DNA from: Flectonema sp. DT1601
Taxonomy: Eukaryota; Euglenozoa; Diplonemea; Diplonemida; Diplonemidae
NCBI GenBank assembly: GCA_964019425.1
Contig: OZ025783.1
Location: 1,696,737 to 1,760,736, forward strand
DNA: 64,000 bases
Reading direction: 5' to 3'
In this document: piece by piece, positions 34,081 through 43,612 of the stretch
How positions within the stretch are numbered: position 1 is the stretch's first letter
Layout of the letters: each line of letters opens with the position of its first letter
Notes under the pieces: model-generated
Told to the model about the DNA's origin: nothing
The model's input: the letters and a program-made list of their open reading frames with translations, nothing else
Databases searched by the model: none
Position numbers and translations under genes: made by a program

Positions 34081-35624
34081 GAGCCAGATGATCTGCGATT
34101 CCGTCTTTCTTCCTTTTGTAATTTATTGGAGGAAGAAGAATAATTACATTGCTCTTCTGAAGTCCGTATCTTTTACTAACTTACGACAATATTAACGTTC
34201 GTGCGTTCACTTTGCTAATCCCACAGAGTTCTTTTCATTGCTCTGAGGGAAACCTTCACAATAAATGAATTCTTTCCAAATTAACCCGAAAAAAGAAAAC
34301 CGAGTTAATTATCTCAAACAATAAATATCAATATCAAGTACTAACATAGTAGCAACAACGCAAAAAGAAGTTACATCTCGTAACTCCCTGTCCCTTCAAT
34401 TCAAACTGCAAGGAAGCCCACGCAATTATCAGTTGCTTCCATTCAGAGATTCTTGTGCGTTTTGTGGAACCAAGGATTAAGAAAGCTTTTCTTTGCCCTA
34501 CACTGTCTTAATCCTATCTGCATTCTGGAATGCATCTCGAAATGGAAGCTTTTGAAGTGCTAATGCTGTTTGCGCCGTTTGAATCTGAAAACCTGTACAC
34601 AAGGTGGGATTGATAAAAATCTCGTGGCAAAACAAGTTTCTTTATAATACACTTGGCTGCTGATCACTATCTAACCTTAGACATGTTGACAATCTTTAAT
34701 ACTGCATTATCCCCTCTTCATTTTCCTAAAACACCTGCTTACTTGTAGAAAAGTTAGCTGTCATTCGGGCTGCTCTCTTGTAAAAACACGAGGAAGCATT
34801 ATTTCCGTTATAATTTCTTTTGGACAAGGTTCCTATTATTTGTTAGTATCCTGAATTATTGTGAGTAAGTTGCCTGTACCACTCTCCACTCTTGCTCCAA
34901 GCAAGGTGAGGCAGCAGTTTAGTCACGTAAAGACAATCCCGAGTTAACTTATCTAACAACCTGACCAACTACTTCTTTCTGCAATTTGCTATTCTTTATT
35001 CTTTTCGGGTCATACTTGCATAGATTCGATTTGAGCTATTTAAAATACAAACTCTTTCCTGTCTAGAGCATACGCTTGCTCGATACGCGATCTTCAGTAC
35101 CGATCCACGGTGCGAAAGCATGGCCTAACGATCCTTTGGTCTCGCTTCGTATTAAAGAATAGTTGATCGGTGCGGAGAAGGGTTGGCGAGGTGTTGTTTT
35201 GTTTGACGGTCGATTTCTTGTCTGAATTCGTTTCTCGATATTTCATAAGATCACGCCTTTTTTTCATGTGTTTAAAAAAAATAAAAAAATAAAATTAAAC
35301 TTTTCTCTCGATATTTCATAAGAAGAATATTCCGTTGTTGTTTTATGGCGACCTTTTTTTTCACTCGCCTGTGCGACGGTTAAATTCAAAGTCTTGCTTT
35401 CCCAAGGAATCTATTTTTTATTTATTCCTAATGAATGAATCCTTTTGTTTGAGAATGGTATAGTGCTGAAACTGTGGAGTTATGTGTAGTTGTAAAGGGA
35501 ATCGAAGCAAGTATTCAAAACATGCTTCCTGTATCCATAGCACCTTACCTTCAGAAAAACAACTACATTTGTACAAATAGTCCTCTAAACTCCGTTCGAG
35601 TAACTCTTGCTTACGAACAAACTA

Positions 35625-35676
35625 ACTAGCTCCCTGTGTGGAATATAAATGCTCATCATGGAGCCTTTGAAACCGC
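35625..35676. repeat. 52-bp direct repeat, left copy
   Basis: Runs from ACTAGCTCCCTGTGTGG to CTTTGAAACCGC and is identical to 38323-38374. Sequences outside the two copies show no similarity, so this is either a long target-site duplication or a remnant of a pseudo-LTR. Confidence 0.9.
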
Positions 35677-35814
35677 TACTCTACTTGCAATTGCAGTACT
35701 CAAGAACTGAATAGTTTAAAATACAACGGCCATTCTTGCGGACTCGCTATTGATTTACCAGTCTCAGAAGAACTAAGAGACTTCTTCGCACGAGGTCAAA
35801 AATTTAGAGTCCCA

Positions 35815-38061
35815 GTGCACCCATCAGCTGCATTAGAATCACTTGAAAATGATATTACTGAATATATAACTCACGCATACAAGAACGTTGGCGATAACTT
35901 TAAATCGATCTTTAAAAACACAATTCTTAAACAATTGCAGCTTAAATTAAGTAAAGACTTAAGCTTTCTTGACTCACCATTATCAAATAAAGCATGGACT
36001 GAACTTCAGAATCTTCAATCTCAGTTTGTGTTTCTTAAAGTTGACAAAGGACAGCACGATATTGGTTACATGTGTAAAATAAATTATTTGCTTTTACTTC
36101 GAGAGCAGCTACAAAGTGATTCTTATGAACGCATCACATCAGACGAACCAACTCTACTAGCCAACCTCAAGAACATGAACATTTCAATCAATGCCCGCCA
36201 CTCTGATCGACTCCCACACCTATATGGAATGATTAAATTACACAAATCAGCTATCGGGATGAGATGGATTACTGGTGTCTCATCCTTCACGGGTACAGCA
36301 GAACAACGACAATACGATAAGGATCATAATCTTGCACCTGCAACAGCAACAACATATGCGCACCAACATCTCTCTAGTATCCTTAAAAATGCGATGACTA
36401 TATTGAAAGAGAAAGATATGCATTCACGGTTCAAACGATACTGGATTGTGGAATCAGATGATGAAGTCTCTAGTTCGATTAAACAGAATTTGATGGTTTT
36501 GAAAAAATTATCCCCTAAGACTTTTGATTTTACAACAATGTACACCCGCCTACCACACAACGCTATTAAAACTAAAGTAAGTGAAGCACTGCAAGAAGCC
36601 TTTAGTTTCAAAAATATCTTACGTCTTGAATCGAGTGACCCTACACGATTCCCTTCTCTTGCGCTTGCAGAATGTCAAAAATTACTTGAATTCTGTATTG
36701 ACTCCTCCTTTATTGCATTAAGAGGTTATATTTGGAGACAAACAATAGGCATTCCAATGGGTGGCAACGCCAGTAGCGATATAGCAAATCTCTACTGCTA
36801 TAGAGTTGAATCCGCATATATCGATTCTTTAATTGAAGCAAAAAATCTAGACTTAGCTCGGCAACATGACCACTCGTGTAGATACATCGACGACTTCCTC
36901 ACCTGGAGTTGCGACCCTCCACCAGCAAGTCTATACTCAATGGATTACACTGATACTTCGAATAATATTGATGATGTCTCTTATATAGGAATTCGTATCC
37001 GAATAGAGATCACTAACACAAATAAACGATGGATTCGTTTAAGTGTTAATGACAAAGCCAGGGGTTGGCATATTACGCCAACAAGGTTTACTCATCAGCA
37101 TTCCGCAGCTCAAGAATCAATGGGTTCAGGTATCTTTACCACCATGATCTTACGAGCTCTAAAAATCTGCAACAACCAGGCAGACTTTTTACAGGAACTT
37201 GAAGCGGTAACTTATAGATTACTCAACCGGGGCTATAAATCTGACAATATCAGAGCAGCATGCCTCCGCTTCATTAGCTCTCACATTGATGATGGTAATA
37301 CAGCAGCTGCAATGCGTCGACGTATCAACCTTACTTTTGAGAAGTTTAGTCACAAAGTCCCATTAAGCATCGAAAAGGATACAATTAACCACACAGGCTC
37401 TACAAGCCATTCCTTGGATAAACGATTTCCACCATCCCTACATCAAACATCAGGAGAAGGTCTTCTCGGTGGAGAATGCGGATGGGCAGCGCTCAACTTC
37501 ATTGCAGATCATTTATATATCGATAGAATTAACTTCAGTTTTCTGCAAAACTACCAACAGCGATTTTATGAAGAATCTCTTAAAGTAGAACCGAACAACT
37601 CAGAGCATAAACCATCACCAGATGGTTGGTTCTCGCTACAAGTACTTAACATGGCTTGCATGACTAAATTCAACAGAAGAATCGAGTACTTCGTTAACCC
37701 AGCAGATTTCGATTATCCTGAAGCAGCCGCAGCACTTATTCTACATAAAGCGAAAACAAGGATGACTCACTTTATTGTTGCGCTAGTCTCATTTGAGTCC
37801 ATGATCATCCGAGACATTCTTAAAGGCACAAAAGATTTAAGACTCCCTTTCGATCATTTTGACAAGATGTACCGAACTACAGAGTATAGTTTCCATATGA
37901 TACCATTAAAAGCTCAGACTGATATGGATGTTACGATGACACCAGCGAATATAGGACCTTTGATGATATGCGAAGATAAAGTAAAACGCAAATTGGATGA
38001 CGACTCATCCATTAACTCGACTGTAATAGTGAAACGATCAGACGTCAAAAATTCAAATTGA
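35815..38061 (+). CDS. PLE-type reverse transcriptase fused to Josephin-like cysteine protease
   Basis: An open frame of 748 codons, in fact open from about 35668 with no ATG before residue ~85, so the start is unknown or lost. RT motifs run from about residue 80 to 375 with the catalytic YIDD at 357-360. After a linker comes a second domain. It has GGECGWAALNF (Cys555), then PDGWFSLQVLNMACMTKFNR, which parallels the Josephin core strand and helix, and then MTHFIVAL (His652). An Asp lies 15 residues later (667), the same spacing as the catalytic His-Asn pair of ataxin-3. Josephins are deubiquitinases of the papain fold. The Gln that usually precedes the Cys by five is absent. The tail ends in a basic KRKLDDDS...KRSD segment. 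The RT call is firm; the protease is inferred from motif order. Confidence 0.75.
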   Translation: MHPSAALESLENDITEYITHAYKNVGDNFKSIFKNTILKQLQLKLSKDLSFLDSPLSNKAWTELQNLQSQFVFLKVDKGQHDIGYMCKINYLLLLREQLQSDSYERITSDEPTLLANLKNMNISINARHSDRLPHLYGMIKLHKSAIGMRWITGVSSFTGTAEQRQYDKDHNLAPATATTYAHQHLSSILKNAMTILKEKDMHSRFKRYWIVESDDEVSSSIKQNLMVLKKLSPKTFDFTTMYTRLPHNAIKTKVSEALQEAFSFKNILRLESSDPTRFPSLALAECQKLLEFCIDSSFIALRGYIWRQTIGIPMGGNASSDIANLYCYRVESAYIDSLIEAKNLDLARQHDHSCRYIDDFLTWSCDPPPASLYSMDYTDTSNNIDDVSYIGIRIRIEITNTNKRWIRLSVNDKARGWHITPTRFTHQHSAAQESMGSGIFTTMILRALKICNNQADFLQELEAVTYRLLNRGYKSDNIRAACLRFISSHIDDGNTAAAMRRRINLTFEKFSHKVPLSIEKDTINHTGSTSHSLDKRFPPSLHQTSGEGLLGGECGWAALNFIADHLYIDRINFSFLQNYQQRFYEESLKVEPNNSEHKPSPDGWFSLQVLNMACMTKFNRRIEYFVNPADFDYPEAAAALILHKAKTRMTHFIVALVSFESMIIRDILKGTKDLRLPFDHFDKMYRTTEYSFHMIPLKAQTDMDVTMTPANIGPLMICEDKVKRKLDDDSSINSTVIVKRSDVKNSN

Positions 38062-38140
38062 GCAAAAGCAAATAAACATTGCTAGCCCTATCCTGGCGAG
38101 CTCCGATGGATTTTTATCTTTGAACGATAGCAACTTCAAC

Positions 38141-38227
38141 ATAGAATGAAGTCCCTTAGAACTTACTGATGAAGGCCTAAAAAGGGACAAGTAGTATAAG
38201 ATTAAGGCCTGAAACTACATATTCTAT
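38141..38227 (+). ncRNA. Hammerhead-ribozyme-like motif (incomplete)
   Basis: CTGATGA (38166-38172) is followed by AGGCCT, a 26-nt loop, AGGCCT (38205-38210) and GAAAC (38211-38215): core, stem II and second core in the right order. GTC at 38151-38153 is preceded by ATAGAATGAA, which pairs with CTACATATTCTAT after GAAA, a plausible stem III with one mismatch and a 2-nt bulge. The 12 nt between GTC and CTGATGA do not form a good stem I. Hammerheads are known in Penelope-like elements. This one may be decayed or chance. Confidence 0.3.
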
Positions 38228-38322
38228 TACCCTTTGATGTTAGGAAACTGCAGAAATGAATACTTTTCTTTTATTGATCTCTACTTTTCTTATTCTCACT
38301 TTTCTGTTCTAAAATTAATGAT

Positions 38323-38374
38323 ACTAGCTCCCTGTGTGGAATATAAATGCTCATCATGGAGCCTTTGAAACCGC
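38323..38374. repeat. 52-bp direct repeat, right copy
   Basis: Identical to 35625-35676; marks the right side of the Penelope-like element. It lies about 340 bp upstream of the RPS23 gene. Confidence 0.9.
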
Positions 38375-38717
38375 ATCCTCTTTTCTCTCTCTTTTACTAC
38401 GGATCTTGGATGACGCGCAAAAGGAGGGTTCTTTCACTTTTTGTTGTCGGAATCTTGTCTGTCTATCCATCCTGAAAGTTTGATCTATGATTCGTGAGTT
38501 GGTGGATTGTACTATTTTTCAACCAGCAAAACTAATCATAACAATGAAGGGTGGATAACAAGATGAAATGGAACTCATGCCGTTTTAGGGATGCAGCAAT
38601 GATTCTGGTGTCGATCAGGTCTTTCTTTTTTTTAATCGCGTTAATACCTTTTCTTTTTTCATGAAAATAATTTTGTAACCTGTACTTAATTACTTGACTC
38701 CTCAGCATCAAAAGAAA

Positions 38718-39149
38718 ATGGGAAAGCCACGTGGTATTAACACAGCGAGAAAGCTGAAGACCAGAAGAAGAACCCAGAAGTGGGCTGACAAGGACTGGAA
38801 GAAGGCTCACTTGAGCGTTTCAATTAAGGCGAATGTATTCGGAGGATCTTCCCACGTTAAAGGAATCGTTTTAGAGAAGATTGGTGTCGAAGCGAAGCAG
38901 CCGAATTCGGCCATCAGAAAGTGCGTTCGTGTTCAGCTAATTAAAAACGGAAAGAAAATCCTCGCGTTCGTTCCAAACGATGGTTGCCTTCACTTTGTTG
39001 AGGAAAACGACGAAGTTCTTGTTGCAGGTCTTGGGCGTTCTGGTCACGCTGTTGGAGACATTCCCGGAGTTCGTTTCAAGATCAGTAAAGTTTCGGGTGT
39101 AGGTCTATTTGCCCTGTACCGTGAGAAGAAGGAGAAGCCACGTTCTTAG
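38718..39149 (+). CDS. RPS23: 40S ribosomal protein S23 (uS12)
   Basis: A 143-residue protein, the exact eukaryotic length. It opens [13 protein letters not shown] and contains the near-invariant [20 protein letters not shown] and [20 protein letters not shown], and [16 protein letters not shown], ending EKPRS. It sits in the decoding centre of the small subunit, and the Pro of QPNSAIRK is the residue hydroxylated in other eukaryotes. The ATG at 38718 follows CTTGACTCCTCAG by 12 nt. No intron lies in the coding region. It is the last intact host gene before the repeat region. Confidence 0.98.
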   Translation: MGKPRGINTARKLKTRRRTQKWADKDWKKAHLSVSIKANVFGGSSHVKGIVLEKIGVEAKQPNSAIRKCVRVQLIKNGKKILAFVPNDGCLHFVEENDEVLVAGLGRSGHAVGDIPGVRFKISKVSGVGLFALYREKKEKPRS

Positions 39150-39876
39150 ACTAGCAATCACCCATCAAACGCTCTGGCTCAACATCATCTACGCCAGCTA
39201 CTCTCAACTCAAATCACAGAAACTGTTCTTCAAATCTTTCGGTGATTTCATTGTTGCTTACGAGCCATGTGGTTTTAAGGGGCAATGGAATACTTAAGAT
39301 GAAGTGGTATCATTAATCATCAAAGACCGGCTTGATGCCATCGCGGAGTGCCTAGTATGGCTGTCAGTGCGTTTGTATTGTTGTTCCGCATTCAGCGAAA
39401 TAAATAGTCTTTGTTACAGGAAAAACAAACATAGCAGTGAGCGAGGCGGTTTTAATTGGTTGTCTGAACAATTCTGTGTATTGTGTCAAGGTAATTAGAA
39501 TATTTTATTATTTACAGGTTACCCCTAGAGACAGAATAACCCGACTTTTGTAAGCACGAGGTTTCTTCGCATTTACCTCTGAACTCTTTTATAACCCTAT
39601 TTCTAGTTTAGGAAGTAACACACGTAGAGAATAATAAAATCAACTTCCTTTCATCTACTCCCACAGTAGCCATACTTATGATGATAGAATAGAGTTAAAG
39701 AGGTAACCTAAGTTCACTTTAAAAAGCTGCAGTACAATTAATTCTATAAACCCCTCCACAGAGTAGATTCAGTACGACGTCTCGAGACGGTTAGCCTTGG
39801 CGAGCTCTAGTTAACGTTTCCACTTTTTGCTACAGTTTCAACACTAGCCGTGTCAACATCCCGTCTTGTTTTACAG
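39150..39876. other. Intergenic stretch, no gene seen
   Basis: Frames of about 60 codons here have no support. The interval ends in ACATCCCGTCTTGTTTTACAG, a strong acceptor-like sequence 19 nt before the next ATG. Confidence 0.4.
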
Positions 39877-39895
39877 GAAATTACTTAAAACAACA

Positions 39896-40385
39896 ATGCA
39901 GGTTTCTGTGACATGTCCGGATTTGGGATTCGCTGCAGTGTCAGTCACGGTTAGTGTTGATTCCCTTGTGAGCGAAGTCTTGACATCGGCGGCTGGGGAG
40001 TGGGATGTCGATACGGAGGAAGTTGAACTGTCGTTCGCTGGTGACACCCTTTGCGAAGGTGAGCGACTAGCAGATCGTGGAGTGGGTGGAGACAGCGAGT
40101 TGGAGATGTGGAAGAAGCGGTTTCGTATATTCAGTAAATGCTGGTTTGTTAATGATTCAAAACGGGAGAAGCTGCTTCGTTGGATAAGAGAACACAATGA
40201 GGAATACTTATACCTTGACACCACAACATTCACAGAGGATGGTTGCCTCGATATTGAGGATGATTTGCTTCCTTCTGATGCCGAACGGGTTTCTTTCCGC
40301 AATTCAAATTCCGTCGCCTCAGCCATCTCACAAGTTGTCACTATTGGAGAATATTTCTTGTCTTCCTGTTCACAAATCACTTGGG
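39896..40385 (+). pseudogene. 5' part of a ubiquitin-like-domain gene, interrupted by a retroelement
   Basis: From the ATG at 39896 the first ~65 residues look like a ubiquitin-like fold (MQVSVTCPDLGFAAVSVTVS, DTEEVELSFAGDTLCEGERL). About 95 residues of an unrecognised acidic domain follow (WIREHNEEYLYLDTTTF). Near 40385 base composition shifts from host-like to GC-rich and the protein becomes Gln-rich and charged, although the frame stays open to 41659. I read this as a host gene into which the non-LTR element inserted in frame. The exact junction is uncertain, and the alternative is that the UBL is the N-terminus of the element's own ORF1. The remainder of a host gene is not seen. Confidence 0.45.
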
Positions 40386-42280
40386 ATCACGACACCTGCC
40401 TCCTCGCGGCGGTCCCGGACGACTTCGATAGGGGTCGACAAGACGGTGTCAAACGCAAGGGATGCGAACAACATCAACACCAACCACCACATCAAGAGCA
40501 TCCGAACACTGGATGTTTCTTATCCAACAAAGAAAGAAACAGGCTGGCCCATGCCTTGAATGGCAATGGTGGAACAAGGAAGGACAGCAGAGACCGACGC
40601 CCGCGGGACGACACTCGCGACAGGGACGAGGACCGCACGGACAAGGAAGAACGCCGGCTGGCGAAACTCGAGAAGGAAAAACTCGAGTCGCTAGACGAAA
40701 TCGAGGAAGAGAAGCAGCGGCTGGGGCAACAGAGAATGGCCATGGAGCAGCACCACCACCAGAAGGAAACCAACCTTCAAGGACAAGAAAAACAGTTGGA
40801 ACAGCAACGCCAACACCAACAACAAGAACTGCAAAGTCAGTACCACCAACAACAGCAGCAACTGCAAAGCCACCATCAGCTGAAGGAAACGGAAAGTCTC
40901 CAGAAGGAGCAAAACCTACAGGCTCAACTCAAAGAGCAACATCAGCACCAACAGAAGGATTTGGAGAAGCAATACCGCCAACGACAACAGCAACTGGAAA
41001 GCCAGCAGCAGAAGAAGGACGCCGAGTCCGAACAGCAAGCACATTTGACTCGGTCACAACTACAGAAGGAAAAGGAATCCTTCCAGACGGAGAAGGAACG
41101 GCTCCACCTCCAGCTGGATCAGCAGCTAAGGAATGAGAAGGACCACCTCCACCGAAAGCTCAAGGAGCAGATTGGACAAGAAAAAGTCCAACAACAACAA
41201 AAGCTCCAACAGAAGGAAGACGAGATCCAACGGCGTGAGGAAGAGGTGAACCGAGGACAGCAGCAACTACACCAACAGCAGCAACAACTAGAGCAACAGC
41301 AACAGCAATCGCAACATCAGCAACTGGAACTACAACAGCAACGGCAACAACAACAACAACAGCATCAACAACTGGAACTGGAACAACAACAACTACAACA
41401 GCAAACCCGCAAAGTTTGCGGGTTTGCAACTGCAACAACATCGACAACCGCAACAACCGCAACAGCAACCCGTACACTACATGCAACATCAACCGTATGC
41501 AACGTACGGCACCTACGCCCAGCAGCAGCAGTCTTCCCACTACGAAGGACTACAACAGGAACTGAAGCGCGAGAGAGAGGAGAAAAGCGAACTACGCGAG
41601 ATGCTCCGAACTCTCCACAACAACTGGGCGGATTGAGAGAAGAAGGCCCAACATGCTGAGGCGAAGAGGCAGCAGGAAACGGCAGGACGGGAAGCGAGAG
41701 AGATGCAAGAACGTTTCTTGCTAGAACTCGAAGCGGAACGGGTCCAGATCAGAGGACTCAACTCGCTGAGAGAAGAGGAAGAGGAACATCAGATGGACAC
41801 CACCCCTGATCAGGAAGCAAACACGGAAGTGAAGCAAACGCCACCGGTGAAGCTGCCCCAAGACGGTATGAGGGAGCTAGACGCCTCACGCAAGAAGCTG
41901 ATGAAGGAAATCAATGAAGGGCAGGTAGCCGGACGATCGGCCATCCAAGAGCAGATGGTCCGAGAGGCCGGGAGAGACTGGCGCAGACTCAGAAGAGCTG
42001 GGAGAACGCAGCACGCAAGGAGCGATTCAGGGTGGATAACCTCTCGCTGGCACCAGAATACTGGCCAGAGGGAATGGCGATCACGAAGGAGCAGTACGAC
42101 GCCGGTGCAAAGGGAGTACACCTCACCACCAGAGAGGAGGCAAGGAAGAGGATGTCGGGAACACCTCCGGGAGCCTGGGAAACGTTATCCCTAGTAACCC
42201 TGGAACCACCATCAGACACGGCGCAGAAAGTACAGGTAGTACTTAAGGAGACGACGAGCGACGGCAAGTCGTCTCCTTAA
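40386..42280 (+). pseudogene. Non-LTR ORF1, Gln-rich coiled coil, frameshifted
   Basis: Charged then Gln-rich coiled coil (EERRLAKLEKEKLESLDEIE, then many QQQ runs). The frame changes at the palindrome at 41401-41427, and coding logic continues in the +1 frame (QPQQQPVHYMQHQPYATYG). That frame reaches a TGA at 41634-41636, yet similar coiled-coil sequence continues after it (AREMQERFLLELEAERVQIR). A further shift occurs near 42000 (into SLAPEYWPEGMAITKEQYDA). Three lesions make this copy non-functional as written. ORF1 proteins bind element RNA; no zinc knuckle or RRM is visible. Confidence 0.55.
41401..41427. repeat. Head-to-head palindrome of the AAACCCGC repeat
   Basis: Two perfect 13-bp arms (GCAAACCCGCAAA and its reverse complement) flank a single G at 41414. 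It is the only place outside the arrays where the full 8-mer appears. It breaks the ORF1 frame by a number of bases equal to 1 modulo 3, consistent with a 25-bp insertion. Confidence 0.9.
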
Positions 42281-42281
42281 G
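42242..42281. other. 14-bp perfect hairpin at the end of an ORF1 frame
   Basis: CTTAAGGAGACGAC (42242-42255) and its exact complement (42268-42281) enclose a 12-nt loop; the stop codon TAA (42278-42280) lies in the right arm. A structured element between ORF1 and ORF2 is possible. Confidence 0.7.
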
Positions 42282-42659
42282 CAACTCTGGATGACAACAC
42301 TGGGAAGAGTGGTTGTACCATCCGGAACAGACGTCGTGCGGACGGAAAGCACGAGGGAGATGGTTGTCCGAGTGGACAAAAAATGGTCCGGAGAGAAGAG
42401 ATGGTCGGAAGTGAAGCGCTCCCCGATCAGGGCAACGGAAGAGTTGAGGAAGATGCCGGCAACCCGCGGATCGGAGACCAGAGCGTCACGGTGATGCTCA
42501 GGGCGAAGGTAGCCGAAGTGAAGAACTTCCTCCGAGAATCGGGGAAGGACGGCGTCTTCACCAAGGAAAAGGATCCGAGAGAAGAACGAGCAGTGAAGGC
42601 GGCGGTCATTTGGCTACCGAAGGACGAGACACTCGGAATCGCTCGGGACAAGGCTGTAG

Positions 42660-43612
42660 AAGTCGATAATCAATGTCACCACACTAGAAGGAAAAATAGA
42701 TGCCATCACAGATCTGAACCTAGATCTGATAGCTCTACAGGAAACTTCTCTGACGGGCCCACAGCAACGCCAGATGAAAAAACAGCTCGGTGAGAGAGGA
42801 TGGGAAGCGACGTTCAGGTTAGAGTGCAAATTACTAACCGATGGGCAAAAGACGTGGACGGCGGCTGGAGGCGTGGCCATCTTGACGCGCACTGGTACAC
42901 CGGTGAGAAGGATAAAACACGATCGGCTCGACAACACAGGACGATTCGTACACGCGGGAGTGTCGTACGGAAATGGCAAGGTACTGCACGTTTTCTCGTT
43001 CTACGGAGACGTACGTTCGGCGGTCTACACGGAAGAGTTGATTGCGGGGATGCTCGTGGAAGCAGCAGCTCTGGGTGATGTTCCCGTATTTATAGCGGGG
43101 GACTTCAACGTCGAAACAACGGAATCGCCGGCGCTTCTGTCGGCTTTCGCACACGGACTCTGGATAGATGCCGCCGTCTCGATGGGAAACATGACACCGA
43201 CAAGCGAAGCGGGAAAAGGACTTCGTAGAATCGATGCTATTCTGATGAACCGCGGGGCGGCGACAGCAATCTCGAATGACACAACGATTCATGTGCATAA
43301 GAGTGAGCTGATCCCGACACACAAGCCGGTCATCATTAGAAAGCTCAACATCCCACGCTACAACGAGAAGGCTCCTAGGCTGATAGTACCGAAACAGTTG
43401 GATACCTCCGAGACAACGGACCCGAGTGAGGGGAAGGCCGAAAGGCAACTCCACTGGACGCGAGCTGTAGCGACGGAAGATCCTGACAAGATGCTGGAGG
43501 CGCTTGGAGAGATCATCGAAAGATACCTTCTGACGGGAAAGCTGGAGATAAGTAACCCAGCCAAGTACAAGGGATGCGGGAAGAAGCGTGAGCCTGTGAT
43601 GTGGACGAACGC
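42660..43612 (+). pseudogene. Non-LTR ORF2 fragment: EEP (APE-like) endonuclease
   Basis: The frame opens after a TAG at 42657. It begins IINVTTLEGKIDAITDLNLD followed by LIALQET, the classic N-terminal strand and catalytic Glu of EEP nucleases. Later come a VFIAGDFNVE motif (Asp/Asn site), RRIDAILM and IPTHKPVII with the catalytic His; the Asp normally before that His is replaced by Thr. The frame then runs into the AAACCCGC array, so any RT is lost. In LINEs this nuclease nicks the target to prime reverse transcription. There is no ATG at the start, typical of a downstream ORF or of decay. Confidence 0.75.

Larger units (their letters stand above)
29673..35624. other. Long gene-poor stretch
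   Basis: Almost 6 kb without a frame I would call a gene. Frames of 60-105 codons (for example 29791-30072, 33071-33352 and 33725-34143) are hydrophobic or Lys/Ile-rich and lack neighbour-like acceptors. It holds two good copies of a short tRNA-related repeat (31731-31828 and 33981-34080). It also holds two copies of a short block, GCAGTTAAGAC(C/T)TAA plus CTGACTGTCT (31354 and 33654). Gene density drops here just before the mobile elements begin. Confidence 0.5.
35625..38374 (+). mobile_element. Penelope-like retroelement (endonuclease-less type), with flanking 52-bp repeats
   Basis: One long RT frame is bracketed by two identical 52-bp direct repeats (35625-35676 and 38323-38374). The RT motifs are of the Penelope-like kind: LKVDKG, YGMIKLHKS, a DFTTMYTRLPH motif, IPMGGNASSDIANLY and RYIDDFL. 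No GIY-YIG endonuclease follows the RT; a cysteine-protease-like domain takes that place. Endonuclease-less Penelope-like elements are known from telomeric and subtelomeric DNA. Here one sits about 5 kb before telomere-like arrays, with one host gene (RPS23) between. Downstream of the ORF, 38141-38227 carries a hammerhead-like core. Confidence 0.7.
40386..43612 (+). mobile_element. Degenerate non-LTR retroelement, cut before the RT by a repeat array
   Basis: A GC-richer block with a Gln-rich coiled-coil ORF1 broken by frameshifts and a stop, a 14-bp-stem hairpin, and an EEP endonuclease frame. After the endonuclease and a linker the sequence passes directly into the AAACCCGC array at 43613; no RT motifs are found. 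A telomeric-type palindrome lies inside ORF1. Order and motifs fit a LINE of the APE-endonuclease kind. The left boundary is set only by composition. Confidence 0.6.

Noticed and set aside
33725-34143. Hydrophobic frames of 88-105 codons
   Set aside because: Run through a tRNA-related repeat and poly-T tracts; no coding character.
35625-35676. A hammerhead in the 52-bp repeat itself (TCATCA and GAAAC are present)
   Set aside because: Core CTGATGA is absent on both strands; elements are not in the right order.
41160-41540. Minus-strand Val/Ala-rich frame
   Set aside because: Shadow of the CAA/CAG-rich ORF1 of the non-LTR element.
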